NCBI GenBank assembly: GCA_030617105.1
Contig: JAUWWC010000006.1
Coordinates: forward strand, 1 to 36,656
Direction of reading: 5' to 3'
Origin: Candidatus Nealsoniibacteriota bacterium
Lineage (GTDB): Bacteria > Patescibacteriota > Minisyncoccia > Minisyncoccales > GWA2-38-27
Length of the DNA: 36,656 bases
The number at the start of each line of letters is the position of its first letter. The stretch's first letter is position 1. The notes beneath the pieces were generated by a model. The model was not told the origin of the DNA. It made no database searches and saw nothing but the letters and a program-made list of their open reading frames with translations. Position numbers and translations under genes: made by a program. Below, piece after piece: positions 7,171 through 14,707 of the stretch.

Positions 7171-7905
7171 GGGACACACTACTTAATTATTGCTTGACTT
7201 TCTCTTCGGCCCTGGCTTTTTCTTCTTTAAAGGTTTTTTTAATGTATCTTCTAACTTTTCTATAAAGGTCGAGCTTCCTAAAGGCCTTCCTGTTCTTTCA
7301 TGGAGTTTAAATTTATTTACATCGGATTGGTTAGGAATTTCCTCAAGATATCCCTGCCACTTGCCTATCAAACCCTGTAGAAGATCATCATTTATAAAAG
7401 GAATCTTGGCTATTTTTAAGTGATGTCTTATGCTTGAATATCTATAGTCTTGGGGTCTTTTTACTATATTTGCTCTTACAGGATTAAGAAGAATATATCT
7501 TACAGCAGATATTAGATACGGCTCATCGAGTATGTAGGAACTGAACCTTCCCTGCCAAAGATACCCACGCCAGTTTTCTCTTAAATTAATCATCCTTGTG
7601 TATTTCTGATGGGTTCTTCCAATAGCAATGGATAGATTTTCTTTTTTATTTGGCACCACAATAAGATGAACGTGGTTTGGCATCAGACAATAACACAGTA
7701 TTTCAAGGTTGAAAAGTTTAGAATGAATGGAGAGTAAATTAAGATATGTCTGGTAATCTTTCTCGAAGAAGAAAACCTTTTGCCTGCGATTTCCTCTTTG
7801 TATGATATGATGTGGAAACCCTTCGGTTATTATTCTTGCTATGCGAGGCATGAAAGAATTGTGCCTTGTTCCATTTAAATATTAATGAATTAAGTAGTGT
7901 GTCCC
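7171..7905. mobile_element. RAYT unit bounded by perfect 18-bp inverted repeats
   Basis: GGGACACACTACTTAATT at 7171-7188 is exactly the reverse complement of 7888-7905. The repeats enclose one intact transposase gene, whose TAA stop (7183-7185) lies inside the left repeat. I see no target-site duplication, as expected for HUH/Y1 elements. It is inserted between two surface-protein genes. Confidence 0.85.
7183..7851 (-). CDS. REP-associated tyrosine transposase (RAYT, Y1 HUH nuclease)
   Basis: 222 aa, full length. The N terminus MPRIARIITEGFPHHIIQRG is the classic RAYT opening. The HUH metal site is NHVHLIV (His60, His62), and the catalytic tyrosine is probably Tyr84 in RTHQKYTRMIN. GYLWQGRFSS and YILLNPVRANIV are conserved family blocks. 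The C-terminal basic tail KKKPGPKRK probably helps bind DNA. RAYTs nick and rejoin single-stranded DNA at palindromic REP-like ends and are thought to mobilise or disperse such sequences. The gene is enclosed by matching 18-bp inverted repeats and appears potentially active. Confidence 0.95.
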   Translation of the reverse strand: MPRIARIITEGFPHHIIQRGNRRQKVFFFEKDYQTYLNLLSIHSKLFNLEILCYCLMPNHVHLIVVPNKKENLSIAIGRTHQKYTRMINLRENWRGYLWQGRFSSYILDEPYLISAVRYILLNPVRANIVKRPQDYRYSSIRHHLKIAKIPFINDDLLQGLIGKWQGYLEEIPNQSDVNKFKLHERTGRPLGSSTFIEKLEDTLKKPLKKKKPGPKRKSSNN

Positions 7906-7937
7906 CTTAACATATTTTGCACTGTTTTTCATAATTA

Positions 7938-8663
7938 CTACTCTGCTATTGCCATAACTAATAAACTCCTCCAATCTATAAAACTACCATTTACAATCAT
8001 TTTCTGTTGGATCTTTACCGTACGAGCACCACTAGCTACCCCAGTTTTTCTTCCGAGTAACGTAGAAGAACCACGAAAGTTAGTTTGGTGTTCATTTTCA
8101 CAAATACCAGTACCATCAATTACTAGTCTTATTCTACCCAGAGCACCCTCAGGCCCTGTGCTACCCACATATCCCCATGCCATAATGGTATATGTACTGC
8201 CTGCAGGAAGGTTTACTGAAACGGTAATACAATCCTGATAGGTACCTGATGCTGTGTTCGAGGCTGAAGTCAAATAATTATAGCCAATCACTGGAGCTGA
8301 AGGAACTCCGCCGCCTCCAGCACTCAACCAACTACTAGTGCTGCGTAGATATACATCATTTACATCAAGATTTCCGGCTTGAGCGTTTGGCGCCGGGGTC
8401 TCGGGACTCGTCGTCCCGATGCCGACGTTGCCGTTAGGGACAAGCAAAGCATTTCCGGTAGCTGAAACACCTAAAGCATTTACTATTAGATTACCTTGTT
8501 TGACTTGATCATCAATACTAACATTCAAAGGAGCAGGGACATTTCCTCCAGGAGGAGCTGCGCCTGGTTCTGTCCAGGCAAGGATATAAAAACTGAGAGC
8601 AAAACAGACAACTAAGATACTAAAAACTAATGAAACGATTTTGTATGAAATTTCTTTGCGCAT
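7938..8663 (-). CDS. Exported surface protein with a GNVGIGTTSP stalk motif
   Basis: 241 aa. A membrane helix or signal sequence covers residues 10-29. A Pro/Gly-rich linker follows (EPGAAPPGGNVPAPLNVS), then one fibre motif NGNVGIGTTSPE around residues 78-89, and a Gly-rich hinge SAGGGG. The C-terminal about 120 residues look like a beta-sandwich: alternating hydrophobics, TISVSVNLPAGST-like turns and a closing SLLVMAIAE. I cannot name this domain; it is not obviously C1q. It is probably an envelope-anchored extracellular protein. It is separated from the next surface gene by the RAYT unit, and no AAAGGTCGA leader is present upstream. Confidence 0.75.
   Translation of the reverse strand: MRKEISYKIVSLVFSILVVCFALSFYILAWTEPGAAPPGGNVPAPLNVSIDDQVKQGNLIVNALGVSATGNALLVPNGNVGIGTTSPETPAPNAQAGNLDVNDVYLRSTSSWLSAGGGGVPSAPVIGYNYLTSASNTASGTYQDCITVSVNLPAGSTYTIMAWGYVGSTGPEGALGRIRLVIDGTGICENEHQTNFRGSSTLLGRKTGVASGARTVKIQQKMIVNGSFIDWRSLLVMAIAE
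8409..8428 (-). repeat. GC-rich 20-mer coding VGIGTT, copy 3
   Basis: Identical to the copies at 6631 and 6820, but in a gene whose N terminus is unrelated. With the 6631 copy the identity extends to 25 bases. Confidence 0.9.
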
Positions 8664-8737
8664 AATTTTAAAAATTATGGAGATTAAACATCAATAAATA
8701 ATTTATTAAAGCCAAATCTCAATAATTTGGTTATTTA

Positions 8738-8769
8738 TTATGTTAAAATGTTTGTATGTTAAAATGTTT
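8738..8769. repeat. Two tandem copies of a 16-bp A/T unit
   Basis: TATGTTAAAATGTTTG occurs twice in a row, the second copy ending in A, between the surface gene and the small anchored gene. Upstream (8712-8734) is a weak six-pair stem (CCAAAT/ATTTGG) without a U-run. Confidence 0.7.
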
Positions 8770-8780
8770 AAATGATTAAA

Positions 8781-9077
8781 TTACTCTGGCGCTGTTAAAC
8801 TTTTTAAAATATTTTCTGTATCCTCTGATGATTCAGAACCATCAGAAGCTGATAAACTTTCCTGTAATTCCTCTGAAATTGGTTCGCCTAGCTCGGGAGC
8901 TGTAAGAGATTGTAATATTTCTTCCACTGTTTTGCCAGCTGGTTGTTCTTCCTCTTGTCTCTCTTCTATTTTTGTGTATTTTAAATAATAAAAATAGCCG
9001 ATGCAAACAAGAATGGCTATTATAATAATTATGCCCAAATACTGAAGAGATTTTTTGTCTGGTTTTTGTATTTCCAT
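8781..9077 (-). CDS. Small membrane-anchored acidic protein with TAPE repeats
   Basis: 98 aa: one membrane helix at residues 13-32, a charged KYTKIEERQEEE stretch, and an acidic Ser/Glu-rich tail. The tail repeats one short unit, EEILQSLTAPE in the middle and ENILKSLTAPE as the very C terminus. It belongs to no family I recognise. Its position just after the prepilin genes suggests a role connected with the pilus or the surface-protein cluster. The amphipathic leucine-containing repeats could be docking peptides; that is speculation. Confidence 0.7.
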   Translation of the reverse strand: MEIQKPDKKSLQYLGIIIIIAILVCIGYFYYLKYTKIEERQEEEQPAGKTVEEILQSLTAPELGEPISEELQESLSASDGSESSEDTENILKSLTAPE

Positions 9078-9103
9078 ATTATTGTATTTTACTATTTTAT
9101 AAT

Positions 9104-9640
9104 TTATATATCAAGGTTTCTTTGAGAAATAGTGGTTTGAATTTTTATTCTTGGCTGTGTCCCAATTCCCCCTCCTTCCATTTCCATAAAAATTGTTACT
9201 CTTGGCTGAAGATTAGGACTCTCTCCAGGTATATCCCCAGTAACTTCAACATTAAAATTACTTACTTTAAAATCTCCTGAGGTTAAATTATATATAGTTC
9301 CATCTTTATCTATTTTCAATTGTTCTGCTTCAATAAAAAATCTCCAACATTCAGTAGGATCATGATAGGTTGCGAATTTTATACTATTTGCAGTTTCCAG
9401 ATAATTTGAACCATCAATACAACCTATTTCATCTTTCTTTGCCATTCTTATTGCCCGCTCCATATATTCCACTGCATAACTAACTTGGCTTAAAAGCTGC
9501 TGGTGAGCTAAATTATATCTTTGCAACTTAATAGCTGAAACAAAAACTCCCATAGCAGCTCCAATAACTATAGAAAAAATAAGGGTAGTGACCAGCATTT
9601 CTATCAGGGTGAAAGCTCTATTTTTGTTTAGAATCTTCAT
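9104..9640 (-). CDS. Minor prepilin, PilW/PulJ-like
   Basis: 178 aa from the ATG at 9640. The frame extends upstream to 9715, but the extra 25 residues lie inside the previous gene; the short leader MKILNKNRA followed by FTLIEMLVTTLIFSIVIGA is a proper prepilin signal. Glu5 of the mature protein is present, and the -1 residue is Ala rather than Gly. The rest has a C-terminal beta-rich region. The start lies one base after the stop of the gene at 9642. The PilW/PulJ-like label is by position and size only. Confidence 0.82.
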   Translation of the reverse strand: MKILNKNRAFTLIEMLVTTLIFSIVIGAAMGVFVSAIKLQRYNLAHQQLLSQVSYAVEYMERAIRMAKKDEIGCIDGSNYLETANSIKFATYHDPTECWRFFIEAEQLKIDKDGTIYNLTSGDFKVSNFNVEVTGDIPGESPNLQPRVTIFMEMEGGGIGTQPRIKIQTTISQRNLDI

Positions 9641-9641
9641 A

Positions 9642-10046
9642 TTAATACCAATTATATAGATTTTCTTGGGCAGTAAGTGTATGGACATCGCCTTTCTCTG
9701 TCCATCTAACCTCAACTACGACCCCTAATTTATCAGCTACAGAATCATCAATGGTGATTTTTCTATCGTATTCCGGCAATTGGGAGTGAGTAACCCAGCC
9801 GGTGCTTTCCATGTTCTCATCCCAGTTATTTCCTTGAAGCCAATTGGTGTCCCTGGTGTTTCTAATGTTCTCAATCCCTTCTTTGGCAAGATAAGCAGCG
9901 CTCAACCGATAGCTAGAACTAAAAGTTTGGGAAATTATTTGTTGAACCATGGAATAAGCAGCTAATCCTCCAATTGTGAGCACCAAAACAGCAATTAAAA
10001 CCTCAAGAACTGTAAAACCCTTATTTTTGTCTAAAGCTCTAAACAT
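9642..10046 (-). CDS. Minor prepilin, PilV-like
   Basis: 134 aa: leader MFRALDKNKG, then FTVLEVLIAVLVLTIGGLAAY, the class III signal with Glu5. The mature part carries the AAYLAKEGIENIRNTRDTNW segment typical of PilV/GspI-like minor pilins. It is 2 nt after the FimT-like gene and 1 nt before the next prepilin, so it is part of one operon. Its likely role is in pilus tip priming. Confidence 0.85.
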   Translation of the reverse strand: MFRALDKNKGFTVLEVLIAVLVLTIGGLAAYSMVQQIISQTFSSSYRLSAAYLAKEGIENIRNTRDTNWLQGNNWDENMESTGWVTHSQLPEYDRKITIDDSVADKLGVVVEVRWTEKGDVHTLTAQENLYNWY

Positions 10047-10048
10047 TG

Positions 10049-10567
10049 TTATTCAATATCAATAAATCCTGCTTTATTTACAATAATATCTACGTTTTTG
10101 CTTGTATCGCTTGAAATAGCAATTTCGAGCGTAACATCATTAACGCCTAGATCAGCACCTCCTGGATTCTTAAAAAAAACTTCTGGATCTGGCGGAAGAA
10201 AAATTATAGATATTAAACTTGCAGGAATTATACTATTAATTTCTATGCCACTCTCTAAAGAAATATCTTCGACTTTTTCTGAAGGATTATCATATTCACC
10301 GTCTGAATCCACATCAGCAAATATGGTATAAGATGTACTAGGTGATGATAAACTAATTCCATAACCTCCTTCAGGAACTTCGCCTTCAAACTCTTTCACT
10401 GACATTGCCATTTCCTGAACTGTCCTTATATCTTGAGCCAATTTAAAAGCTGAGCGCTGAAGAGCAAGTTGCTGCTGAGCGGATTGGTAATTAGGGAAAA
10501 GAATTAATGACAAAATCGCAATAATGGCTACTACTATTAAGGACTCTACGAGAGTAAATGCTTTCAT
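10049..10567 (-). CDS. Minor prepilin, GspH/FimT-like
   Basis: 172 aa: a very short leader MKA before FTLVESLIVVAIIAILSLIL, with Glu5 and Ala at -1. Downstream is the beta-rich part seen in GspH/FimT proteins (YTIFADVDSDGEYD). Its start overlaps the pilD stop by 4 bp, implying translational coupling to the peptidase that would process it. Confidence 0.85.
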   Translation of the reverse strand: MKAFTLVESLIVVAIIAILSLILFPNYQSAQQQLALQRSAFKLAQDIRTVQEMAMSVKEFEGEVPEGGYGISLSSPSTSYTIFADVDSDGEYDNPSEKVEDISLESGIEINSIIPASLISIIFLPPDPEVFFKNPGGADLGVNDVTLEIAISSDTSKNVDIIVNKAGFIDIE

Positions 10568-11322
10568 ATGCTAAATAAATTTAAATACCATTGAATTATT
10601 TTTTGGCCCCAGAACAAGGCAATGAATGTTCCTGTTACCAAGAATGGTCCAAAAGGCACCTCGCTTTTCAAGGTTTTTCTTTTTGCTAAAACCAGTCCTA
10701 TTCCTATTATAGCACCAATTAGAAAGCTAAAAAACAAAGCAACTAAAATATATGGGAAACCGAGAAAAAGACCCATAAGAAATGCAAGTTTTATATCGCC
10801 AATTCCCATCCACTTGCCTCGGGAAATAAGCACAATTAATAGAAAAAACGCTGATGCTCCAATAGCGCTTAAAATTAGAGAATTGAAAATTGAAAATTGA
10901 TTAAAAATTAGAAATTGAAAATTGAAAATTAAGGCAATGATAATTGCCGGGTAGATTACTTTGTCAGGAATAATAAAATGTTTTAAATCATAAACGAAAA
11001 TAATGATTAAGAAACAAGAAATCAAAATCCAAAATCCAAATGTCAAACCAAGCTCAAAATCCAAAATCCAAAAAATCAAAACAAATAGAATTGCGGTGGC
11101 TATTTCGACCAATGGGTACTGCGGAGATATGGGTTTTTTACAATATCGGCATTTGCCTCTTAGAATTAAAAAACTAAAAACAGGAATTAAATCCTGCCAA
11201 GATAATTTATGCTTGCAATGAGGACAAAAAGACCTGCCTTTTGGCAGGGCTAAACGGTAAATCACACAATTTAAAAAACTCCCTACAGATAAGCCAAAAA
11301 GAAAAATAAAAATGCTAAACAT
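10564..11322 (-). CDS. pilD: Prepilin peptidase/N-methyltransferase (A24 family)
   Basis: 252 aa with about seven membrane helices. The N-terminal methyltransferase part has the zinc knuckles CPHC and CRYC. The two catalytic aspartates are in YDLKHFIIPD and GIGDIKLAFLMG. It cleaves the leader of each prepilin before Phe1 and methylates the new N terminus at the membrane. Two A/T-rich low-complexity tracts (10880-10931 and 11019-11086) are translated in frame into Phe/Ile/Asn/Leu-rich helices, including FNFQFLIFNQFSIFN between the catalytic motifs. It is followed by FimT with a 4-bp overlap. Confidence 0.95.
   Translation of the reverse strand: MFSIFIFLFGLSVGSFLNCVIYRLALPKGRSFCPHCKHKLSWQDLIPVFSFLILRGKCRYCKKPISPQYPLVEIATAILFVLIFWILDFELGLTFGFWILISCFLIIIFVYDLKHFIIPDKVIYPAIIIALIFNFQFLIFNQFSIFNSLILSAIGASAFFLLIVLISRGKWMGIGDIKLAFLMGLFLGFPYILVALFFSFLIGAIIGIGLVLAKRKTLKSEVPFGPFLVTGTFIALFWGQKIIQWYLNLFSI
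10880..10931. repeat. AATTGAAA-type low-complexity tract inside pilD
   Basis: Repeated AATTGAAA/ATTAGAAA units occur within the coding sequence, read in frame as alternating Phe, Asn, Ile, Leu and Gln. Confidence 0.75.
11019..11086. repeat. AATCCAAA-type low-complexity tract inside pilD
   Basis: Units ATCAAAATCC and AAAATCCAAA recur, interrupted by one GTCAAACCAAGCTC block. They are read in frame as a Trp/Ile/Leu/Phe-rich membrane segment. Confidence 0.75.
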
Positions 11323-11343
11323 TGTTTAATTATATCTTTCTTT

Positions 11344-11844
11344 CTACGGACAAACAATACTTGTTAGTTCCGCTCTGCAGTCACTGGCTCCCAATTCAAT
11401 CTCTCGGCTAGCTCCTTCTGAATCAACGCACCAACAATCTCCTAAATTCAAACTGGAAATAACAGCATAAGCTCCCGCCTCCTCCCTACAACCAATAACT
11501 CCATCAGGTCCATTGTGCTGATCAATATAATTTTCAATCCTCTTAAAATCCCCGCTCTCAGCCAAAGTATCATCACTAGTGTCGCAAACCCCTTCATAGG
11601 TTTCCTCGTTATTATAATACAATTCTCCTGCATTCCTAAGTTCTCTTAGAGCTGTCTTTACTGCTACATCTTCTCCTTGTTTTCTAGTAGCACCTGTCTG
11701 AACTAAAACAATAGCAGTTAAAAAACCAATTATAGCGATTACTACTAATAATTCAACTATAGTAAACCCCTCACCTTTTTGTTTTAAAAAGGTGAGGGGT
11801 ACATCTTTCCTACTCTTTTTTCCAATACAAATAAACTGAGACAT
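11344..11844 (-). CDS. Type IV prepilin with an unusually long leader
   Basis: 166 aa. The cleavage site is [26 protein letters not shown], so the leader is about 26 residues instead of the usual 5-10. Most of that leader (codons for DVPLTFLKQKGEG) is encoded by a perfect 15-bp inverted repeat at 11766-11800, which looks inserted. The mature part has four or more Cys and resembles the neighbouring major-type pilin in its C-terminal ISSLNLGDCWCVDSEGAS segment. It follows the first pilin gene by 34 nt and precedes pilD by 21 nt. Confidence 0.85.
   Translation of the reverse strand: MSQFICIGKKSRKDVPLTFLKQKGEGFTIVELLVVIAIIGFLTAIVLVQTGATRKQGEDVAVKTALRELRNAGELYYNNEETYEGVCDTSDDTLAESGDFKRIENYIDQHNGPDGVIGCREEAGAYAVISSLNLGDCWCVDSEGASREIELGASDCRAELTSIVCP
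11766..11800. repeat. Perfect 15-bp inverted repeat within a prepilin leader
   Basis: ACCCCTCACCTTTTT (11766-11780) and its exact reverse complement (11786-11800) are separated by five bases. The repeat is translated in frame. There is no U-run on either side, so it is not a normal terminator. Confidence 0.95.
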
Positions 11845-11878
11845 TGAAAGTCTGAAAAACTTAACTAAATATTAGTTA

Positions 11879-12325
11879 TTATGGACAAGCAGTTAGAAGA
11901 AAAGTAGCATCACAAACGTCGGTCAATATTAGCAGCTTTTGTGAAGTTCCTTGTGAGTCAACACACCACTGTTCATCAGCAGCATCATTTATAGGAGAAC
12001 AAGCTGCCCACTCACTAGCACTATCATTGCAGATAGCTGTTTGTCCATTATCAAGAATTCCAGCTTCGGCTCTTGCCCAGTCATCGCTGTCTGCAGTAAC
12101 GCAAAAACTCTCAGAAGGAGTTCCACCAGTATTATCATAATTACTCTGATGATCCATAGCCCACAATTCAGCTGATGACCTCAGGCCTGATAAATCCGCT
12201 TTTATAGCTACATCCCTTGCCTTGTTCCTGGCAGCGCCTAATGAAACCAAAACAATTGAAGCAAGAATTCCAATAATAGCAATTACCACTAATAATTCAA
12301 TCAATGTAAAACCTTTCTTTTTCAT
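11879..12325 (-). CDS. Type IV pilin, probably the major subunit
   Basis: 148 aa: leader MKKKG, then [20 protein letters not shown] (Glu5 present) and the conserved [17 protein letters not shown] helix. The C-terminal globular part has several Cys, including a closing [13 protein letters not shown] that suggests a disulfide-bounded D region. It is the first gene after a good extended -10 promoter and has its own about 60-nt leader, which supports high independent expression and so a major-pilin role. The leader carries AAAAGGTCGAG. No Shine-Dalgarno sequence is seen just before the ATG. Confidence 0.87.
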   Translation of the reverse strand: MKKKGFTLIELLVVIAIIGILASIVLVSLGAARNKARDVAIKADLSGLRSSAELWAMDHQSNYDNTGGTPSESFCVTADSDDWARAEAGILDNGQTAICNDSASEWAACSPINDAADEQWCVDSQGTSQKLLILTDVCDATFLLTACP

Positions 12326-12358
12326 AAATATCTATGATTTATTTTTTAATTAGAGTAC

Positions 12359-12364
12359 TCGACC
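12359..12364 (-). promoter_or_regulatory. GGTCGA leader motif before the pilin gene
   Basis: AAAAGGTCGAG on the minus strand ends 33 nt before the ATG and lies inside the predicted 5' UTR. The same core precedes the two cassette-type surface genes and the second VirB2-like gene. Confidence 0.5.
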
Positions 12365-12392
12365 TTTTGGTTTTTTAATAACCTTTATCTAA

Positions 12393-12419
12393 ATTATACC
12401 ACACCTATGCCAAGTCAAG
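12393..12419 (-). promoter_or_regulatory. Promoter of the pilin operon
   Basis: Minus strand: TATAAT (12393-12398) preceded by TGG, an extended -10. A -35-like AACTTG lies at 17-bp spacing and TTGACT at 14. The predicted start gives a leader of about 60 nt, beginning near AAAGGTT. Confidence 0.75.
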
Positions 12420-12432
12420 TTGTGGAAAACTA

Positions 12433-13638
12433 TTACATTATTCCAATTGAGTAAAGAGGCATTAGAACTGCTCCCATTAAACCAGCAACCACTCCTCCTA
12501 AAATAATAATGAAAACTGGCTCAAGAAGTCGGATAAAATTATCTAAACTTGCATCTACATCTCGTTGATAAAATTCCACTACATTCATTAAAGATGAATC
12601 TAAGCTGCCTGTCTTTTCTCCTACTGTTATCATTTGATAAAAAAGAGGGAATATAAGAGAAGGATATTTTTCCAAAACTGAACTTATTGTTTCTCCTTTT
12701 TTAACTTCGTCCCTGGTTTCAATAAGGATTTCTTTGTAAAGGTCGTTATTTACAACCTCCCCTGTAATTTGCAGGGCTTGAGATATAGGGACACCTCCTG
12801 AAATCAAAGTAGAAAGATTTAAAGCGCAGCGGCCAAGATAAAGTTTTTTTAAGAAATTGCCCAATACAGGTAATCTTATTAAATTTCTATCAAAGAACTT
12901 TTTCCCTGTTTTACTTCTTGCAAACCGGAAAAGACCAATTATTAGTCCAAGTAAAACTATAAGCATAACCCACCATTGCTTTTCCAAAAAACCTGAAACT
13001 GCTATCACTATCCGAGTAACTAAAGGAAGCTCCTGGCCAGTTCCTTTTAAAACCTCAGAAAGCTGAGGAATAACATAAACCATTATTAAAGCAACTACTC
13101 CTATGAAAACAAGTAAAATAAAAATGGGATAGATCATTGCCCCTTTTATTTTTCCTCGAAATTCATGTTCTCTTTCCAAATAATCAGCCAAATACAGAAA
13201 AACATCGCTAAGCTTGCCAGAGGCCTCTCCTGATTTGACCATACTGATATAAAAAGGAGTAAAAAGTTTTGGATAAAGAGAAAGGGCCTTAGAAAGAGAT
13301 GTTCCCCCTTCTATCTCTGTAGTAATTTTTAAGATTTTTTCTCTGAAAACAGATTTTCTTGTCTGTTTAGCAATGGCTCGAAAGCTCTCAATTATGGGCA
13401 CATTGGACTTAAACATAATTGATGCCTGCCGGGAGAAAAGCACAATATCTTTTTTGTTAACTCTTTCAATAGCTTTCAACTTTTGAGCATAAAAAGGAAT
13501 AGCTGTTGTTTGTTCCAAAGCAGTTACGTAAAGCCCATGAGCTTTTAAAACACTAAAAGCAGCTTCTCTATTAGAAGCCTCCACCATGCCTGTTTGAATT
13601 TCCCCAGTTTTGCTTCTGGCCTGATAATTAAATTTCAT
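12433..13638 (-). CDS. pilC: Type IV pilus inner-membrane platform protein PilC (GspF family)
   Basis: 401 aa. An N-terminal FNYQARSKTGEIQTGMVEA segment is followed by two GspF domains of about 120 residues (FSRQASIMFKSNVPIIESF; YLGRCALNLSTLISGGVPISQAL). Three membrane helices lie near residues 165-190, 218-240 and 372-395, and SGEASGKLSDVF and VGEKTGSLDSS are family signatures. PilC sits in the membrane and couples the PilB and PilT motors to pilin insertion. Its start is 1 nt after the pilT stop. Confidence 0.96.
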   Translation of the reverse strand: MKFNYQARSKTGEIQTGMVEASNREAAFSVLKAHGLYVTALEQTTAIPFYAQKLKAIERVNKKDIVLFSRQASIMFKSNVPIIESFRAIAKQTRKSVFREKILKITTEIEGGTSLSKALSLYPKLFTPFYISMVKSGEASGKLSDVFLYLADYLEREHEFRGKIKGAMIYPIFILLVFIGVVALIMVYVIPQLSEVLKGTGQELPLVTRIVIAVSGFLEKQWWVMLIVLLGLIIGLFRFARSKTGKKFFDRNLIRLPVLGNFLKKLYLGRCALNLSTLISGGVPISQALQITGEVVNNDLYKEILIETRDEVKKGETISSVLEKYPSLIFPLFYQMITVGEKTGSLDSSLMNVVEFYQRDVDASLDNFIRLLEPVFIIILGGVVAGLMGAVLMPLYSIGIM

Positions 13639-13639
13639 G

Positions 13640-14707
13640 TTATCTTCTAACCAAACTCCTCAACTCAGCTGGATTGAGTGAATAATTCTGAGCAGCTTCT
13701 AAGGCAATCTCTTTTGACCTAACTAAATTAGCCAAATATCTATTCAAAGAAATCATTCCTATTTCAGCTGATGTCTCAATAACCAAAGGTATTTCGTGAA
13801 TTTTATTCTCTCTAATCAAGTTAGCAATAGCTGGAGTATTAAGCATTATCTCGCAACCAGGTATTAATCCTCCTTTAATTCTGGGCACTAATCTTTGAGA
13901 AACTACGCCGAGCAAAGACCCAGAAAGTTGAGCCCGAATTTGACTTTGCTGAGCGCCAGGGAAAGTATCCACAATCCGATGAACAGTTTGGGCAGCTGAA
14001 TTAGTATGTAAAGTAGCTAAGACCAAATGCCCGGTTTCAGCTGCAGTAATAGCAGTGGCTATTGTTTCAGGGTCTCTCATTTCTCCTACCATAATTACAT
14101 CTGGGTCTTGACGAAAGGTAGATTTCAATGCCCTGGCAAAACTTAAAGTATCTAAGTTTAGTTCTCTCTGGTCAATAATTGACCTATCATCTTCAAAAAC
14201 ATATTCAATAGGGTCCTCAATCGTAATTATATGGACAGCCCTGGTATGATTTATTTCATCAATCAAAGCAGCTAAAGTTGTGGATTTCCCCTGGCTGGAA
14301 GGACCAGTAATTAAAACAAATCCTTGAGAAGGACGAATAAACTCATGCAAAATCGGTGGAAGATTTAATTCTTCGATAGTTGAGATTTTACCAGGAATAA
14401 AGCGGAGAGCACAAGAAACATTTCCTTTTTGGAAGAAAATATTAGCCCTAAACCTTGCCTTGTTATTAAAACTGTAAGAAAAATCAATCTCTTTTTCTTT
14501 AAGAAATCTTTCTTGCTGCTTTTCATTCAATAATTCAAAAGCCAGTCCTTTAGTATCTTCTGGAGAAAGTTCCTTTCTTCTAACTAAAGGAACTAATCTG
14601 CCGCCTATTCGCAAAACCGGAGCATGACCCACAGAAATATGAAGATCGGACGCTCTTTGGGTCAGTGCGATTTCTAATAGATTTTTTAAAATAGGAGAAT
14701 AGTTCAT
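13640..14707 (-). CDS. pilT: Pilus retraction ATPase PilT
   Basis: 355 aa, normal length. The N-terminal PAS-like domain RASDLHISVG is diagnostic of PilT. Walker A is GPSSQGKST at 135-143, matching GxxxxGK[ST] but with SSQ where TGS is common. The Asp box is ITIEDPIEYVF, Walker B is DPDVIMVGEMRD (Glu209), and the His box is HLVLATLHTNSA. It powers pilus retraction from the cytoplasmic side. Its start overlaps the receiver-protein stop by 4 bp. Confidence 0.96.
   Translation of the reverse strand: MNYSPILKNLLEIALTQRASDLHISVGHAPVLRIGGRLVPLVRRKELSPEDTKGLAFELLNEKQQERFLKEKEIDFSYSFNNKARFRANIFFQKGNVSCALRFIPGKISTIEELNLPPILHEFIRPSQGFVLITGPSSQGKSTTLAALIDEINHTRAVHIITIEDPIEYVFEDDRSIIDQRELNLDTLSFARALKSTFRQDPDVIMVGEMRDPETIATAITAAETGHLVLATLHTNSAAQTVHRIVDTFPGAQQSQIRAQLSGSLLGVVSQRLVPRIKGGLIPGCEIMLNTPAIANLIRENKIHEIPLVIETSAEIGMISLNRYLANLVRSKEIALEAAQNYSLNPAELRSLVRR

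Noticed and set aside
7897-8238. + strand open frame opposite the VGIGTT surface gene
   Set aside because: Shadow of the real - strand gene, which has a membrane anchor and fibre motif.
6631-8428. Repeated 20-mer as a CRISPR array
   Set aside because: Only three copies at irregular distances inside coding sequences, no spacers or cas genes.
5456-8663. Diversity-generating retroelement acting on the adhesins
   Set aside because: No reverse transcriptase and no template/variable repeat pair with adenine-specific differences.
11766-11800. Hairpin as a Rho-independent terminator or attenuator
   Set aside because: It lies in frame inside the gene and lacks a U-run on either strand.
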